IMG/VR virus record: IMGVR_UViG_3300027963_000344
Coordinates: 1-23,661 of that record
Reading direction: 5' to 3' (one strand)
Source of the DNA: a virus
DNA length: 23,661 nt
Shown here: positions 23,042 through 23,661 of the stretch, piece by piece
How positions within the stretch are numbered: position 1 is the first letter of the stretch
Layout of the letters: every line of letters begins with the position of its first letter
Program-made: the position numbers and the translations under genes
The notes under the pieces: model-generated
The model's database searches: none
The model's input: the letters and a program-made list of their open reading frames with translations, nothing else
What the model was told of the DNA's origin: nothing

Positions 23042-23384
23042 AAACACAGCGCAAGGCGTCAGGATTCTTGCGGAATGGCTGGGCAATGGCGGTATTCCCG
23101 TTGATCGCTCAGCAGCGCAGCATCGTCTTGATACGTGTCTGCACTGCCTGCACAACAAACCCACCAAGCCAGATGCGATCGAGAAGACTGTCGCTGAGGT
23201 TATTATTGAGCAGGAGCAACTGCGCCACGACATGGCTATGATTCTTCAAGGTGAGTCTAATGCTGGCACCTGCGAAGTCTGCGGCTGCTACCTTAAACTC
23301 AAGGTCTGGGTGCCACTGAGTTATCTAGGCGATCGTAAAATGCCCGATATATGCTGGATTTCGCAGGAACGAAAAGCAATCTGA
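22992..23384 (+). CDS. Small cysteine-containing (probable zinc-ribbon) phage protein (130 aa)
   Basis: I choose the ATG at 22992 (MLNQGYQAVARAVERVKNTA), giving 130 residues and a 50-base overlap with the upstream gene; the open frame extends to 22926, but that would overlap it further. The centre holds AAQHRLDTCLHCLHNK and a later TCEVCGCYLKLKV, followed by PDICWISQERKA. The two C-x-x-C pairs and a last Cys fit a zinc ribbon, although the spacing is long (about 50 residues). A helical region between them (VAEVIIEQEQLRHDMAMIL) may be a spacer. The function is unknown. It lies 7 bases upstream of the portal start, so it may be a head-assembly or packaging accessory. No strong ribosome binding site is visible. 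Confidence 0.72.
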   Translation: MLNQGYQAVARAVERVKNTAQGVRILAEWLGNGGIPVDRSAAQHRLDTCLHCLHNKPTKPDAIEKTVAEVIIEQEQLRHDMAMILQGESNAGTCEVCGCYLKLKVWVPLSYLGDRKMPDICWISQERKAI

Positions 23385-23391
23385 GATCAAT

Positions 23392-23661
23392 ATGAGTTTC
23401 AAAGAACCAAGTAGAGTCTGGAATGTTGTTAGTGCGATGCTAGAGGCTGAACAGCCTCGTTCTCGCAATCGCGCTCGCATTAACGCTACCTTTAACGGTA
23501 ATCCTCCATACAGCGAAGAGGAGGCTCGCGACAATAAGATCCAGACAAACGTCAACTTTCTGGAAGGTACGCGCATCATTCATGCGGCACGCCAGCAGTT
23601 TACGAACGCGTTCCTGAAGCCTCAGAATTACTTTTCTGTGGGCCTCGATACCGGCCCTCGG
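23392..23661 (+). CDS. Portal protein, N-terminal fragment (cut by window edge)
   Basis: The frame from the ATG at 23392 stays open to the window end (90 codons). The start reads MSFKEPSRVWNVVSAMLEAE, followed by RSRNRARINATFNGNPPYSE, then a DNKIQTNVNFLEGTRIIHAA region and QQFTNAFLKPQNYFSVGLD. The FNG-x-PPY, N-x-NF-L-E-G and A-x-x-Q-x-x-NAFL-x-x-x-x-(Y/F)F patterns match the first part of podophage portal proteins, which form the dodecameric channel at the packaging vertex and meet TerL. Most of the protein is missing, so the name rests on this N-terminal pattern and on its place downstream of terL. A weak TGAGAT lies about 6 bases before the ATG. Confidence 0.9.
   Translation, partial: MSFKEPSRVWNVVSAMLEAEQPRSRNRARINATFNGNPPYSEEEARDNKIQTNVNFLEGTRIIHAARQQFTNAFLKPQNYFSVGLDTGPR

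Noticed and set aside
1-23661. CRISPR array, tRNA genes, integrase or insertion sequence
   Set aside because: No regularly spaced repeats, cloverleaf-like sequence, integrase/transposase motif or terminal inverted repeats were seen; a tRNAscan or ISfinder search would be decisive.

Overview
This window is part of a tailed bacteriophage genome or prophage. I see no bacterial housekeeping gene, no rRNA or tRNA, and no intergenic gap longer than about 45 bases. The lack of any tape-measure, sheath or tail-tube gene, together with a run of tailspike, hub-like and ejection-type proteins, points to a short-tailed (podovirus-like) virion. That morphology is an inference. The host cannot be named from the sequence. 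By eye the base composition is moderately GC-rich, with clear AT-rich islands inside the receptor-binding genes.

Layout. Two divergent transcription units meet at about 20.49-20.55 kb. To the right, on the plus strand, lie the large terminase (terL), a single-strand DNA-binding protein (ssb), two small proteins (one a probable zinc ribbon) and the start of the portal gene, cut by the window edge. To the left, on the minus strand and tightly packed, lie a tail hub/beta-propeller-like protein, a large repeat-bearing tailspike, a tail fibre, a cysteine-rich probable tail adaptor, a cupin-fold protein, two probable internal virion/ejection proteins, and a giant 2609-residue protein with a polyvalent-protein-like C-terminus. 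After a 45-base gap holding a promoter-like sequence comes a recombination/early-type cluster: recT, a RecE/PD-(D/E)XK nuclease, two small helix-turn-helix-like proteins, a small conserved phage protein and a partial coiled-coil protein running off the left edge.

How the genes work together. TerL and portal package DNA. The hub, adaptor, fibre and tailspike build the adsorption apparatus. The Gly/Ala-rich and giant proteins are probably carried in the capsid and ejected with the DNA. RecT and the exonuclease form a two-component single-strand-annealing system, probably helped by the phage SSB, which sits unusually between packaging genes.

The most interesting observations are: (1) a short 'HGL..G..V...FNG.F' module present about six times in the tailspike and once more in the neighbouring tail hub protein; (2) AT-rich islands that coincide with some of these modules and with the tail-fibre tip; (3) cysteine clusters in three consecutive tail proteins; (4) the giant polyvalent-like virion protein; (5) overlapping 5' ends of the divergent hub and terL genes; (6) a RecT with an appended Pro/Glu linker and extra C-terminal domain. 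I found no CRISPR, tRNA, integrase, transposon or reverse transcriptase. No complete undescribed system can be claimed from this sequence alone.
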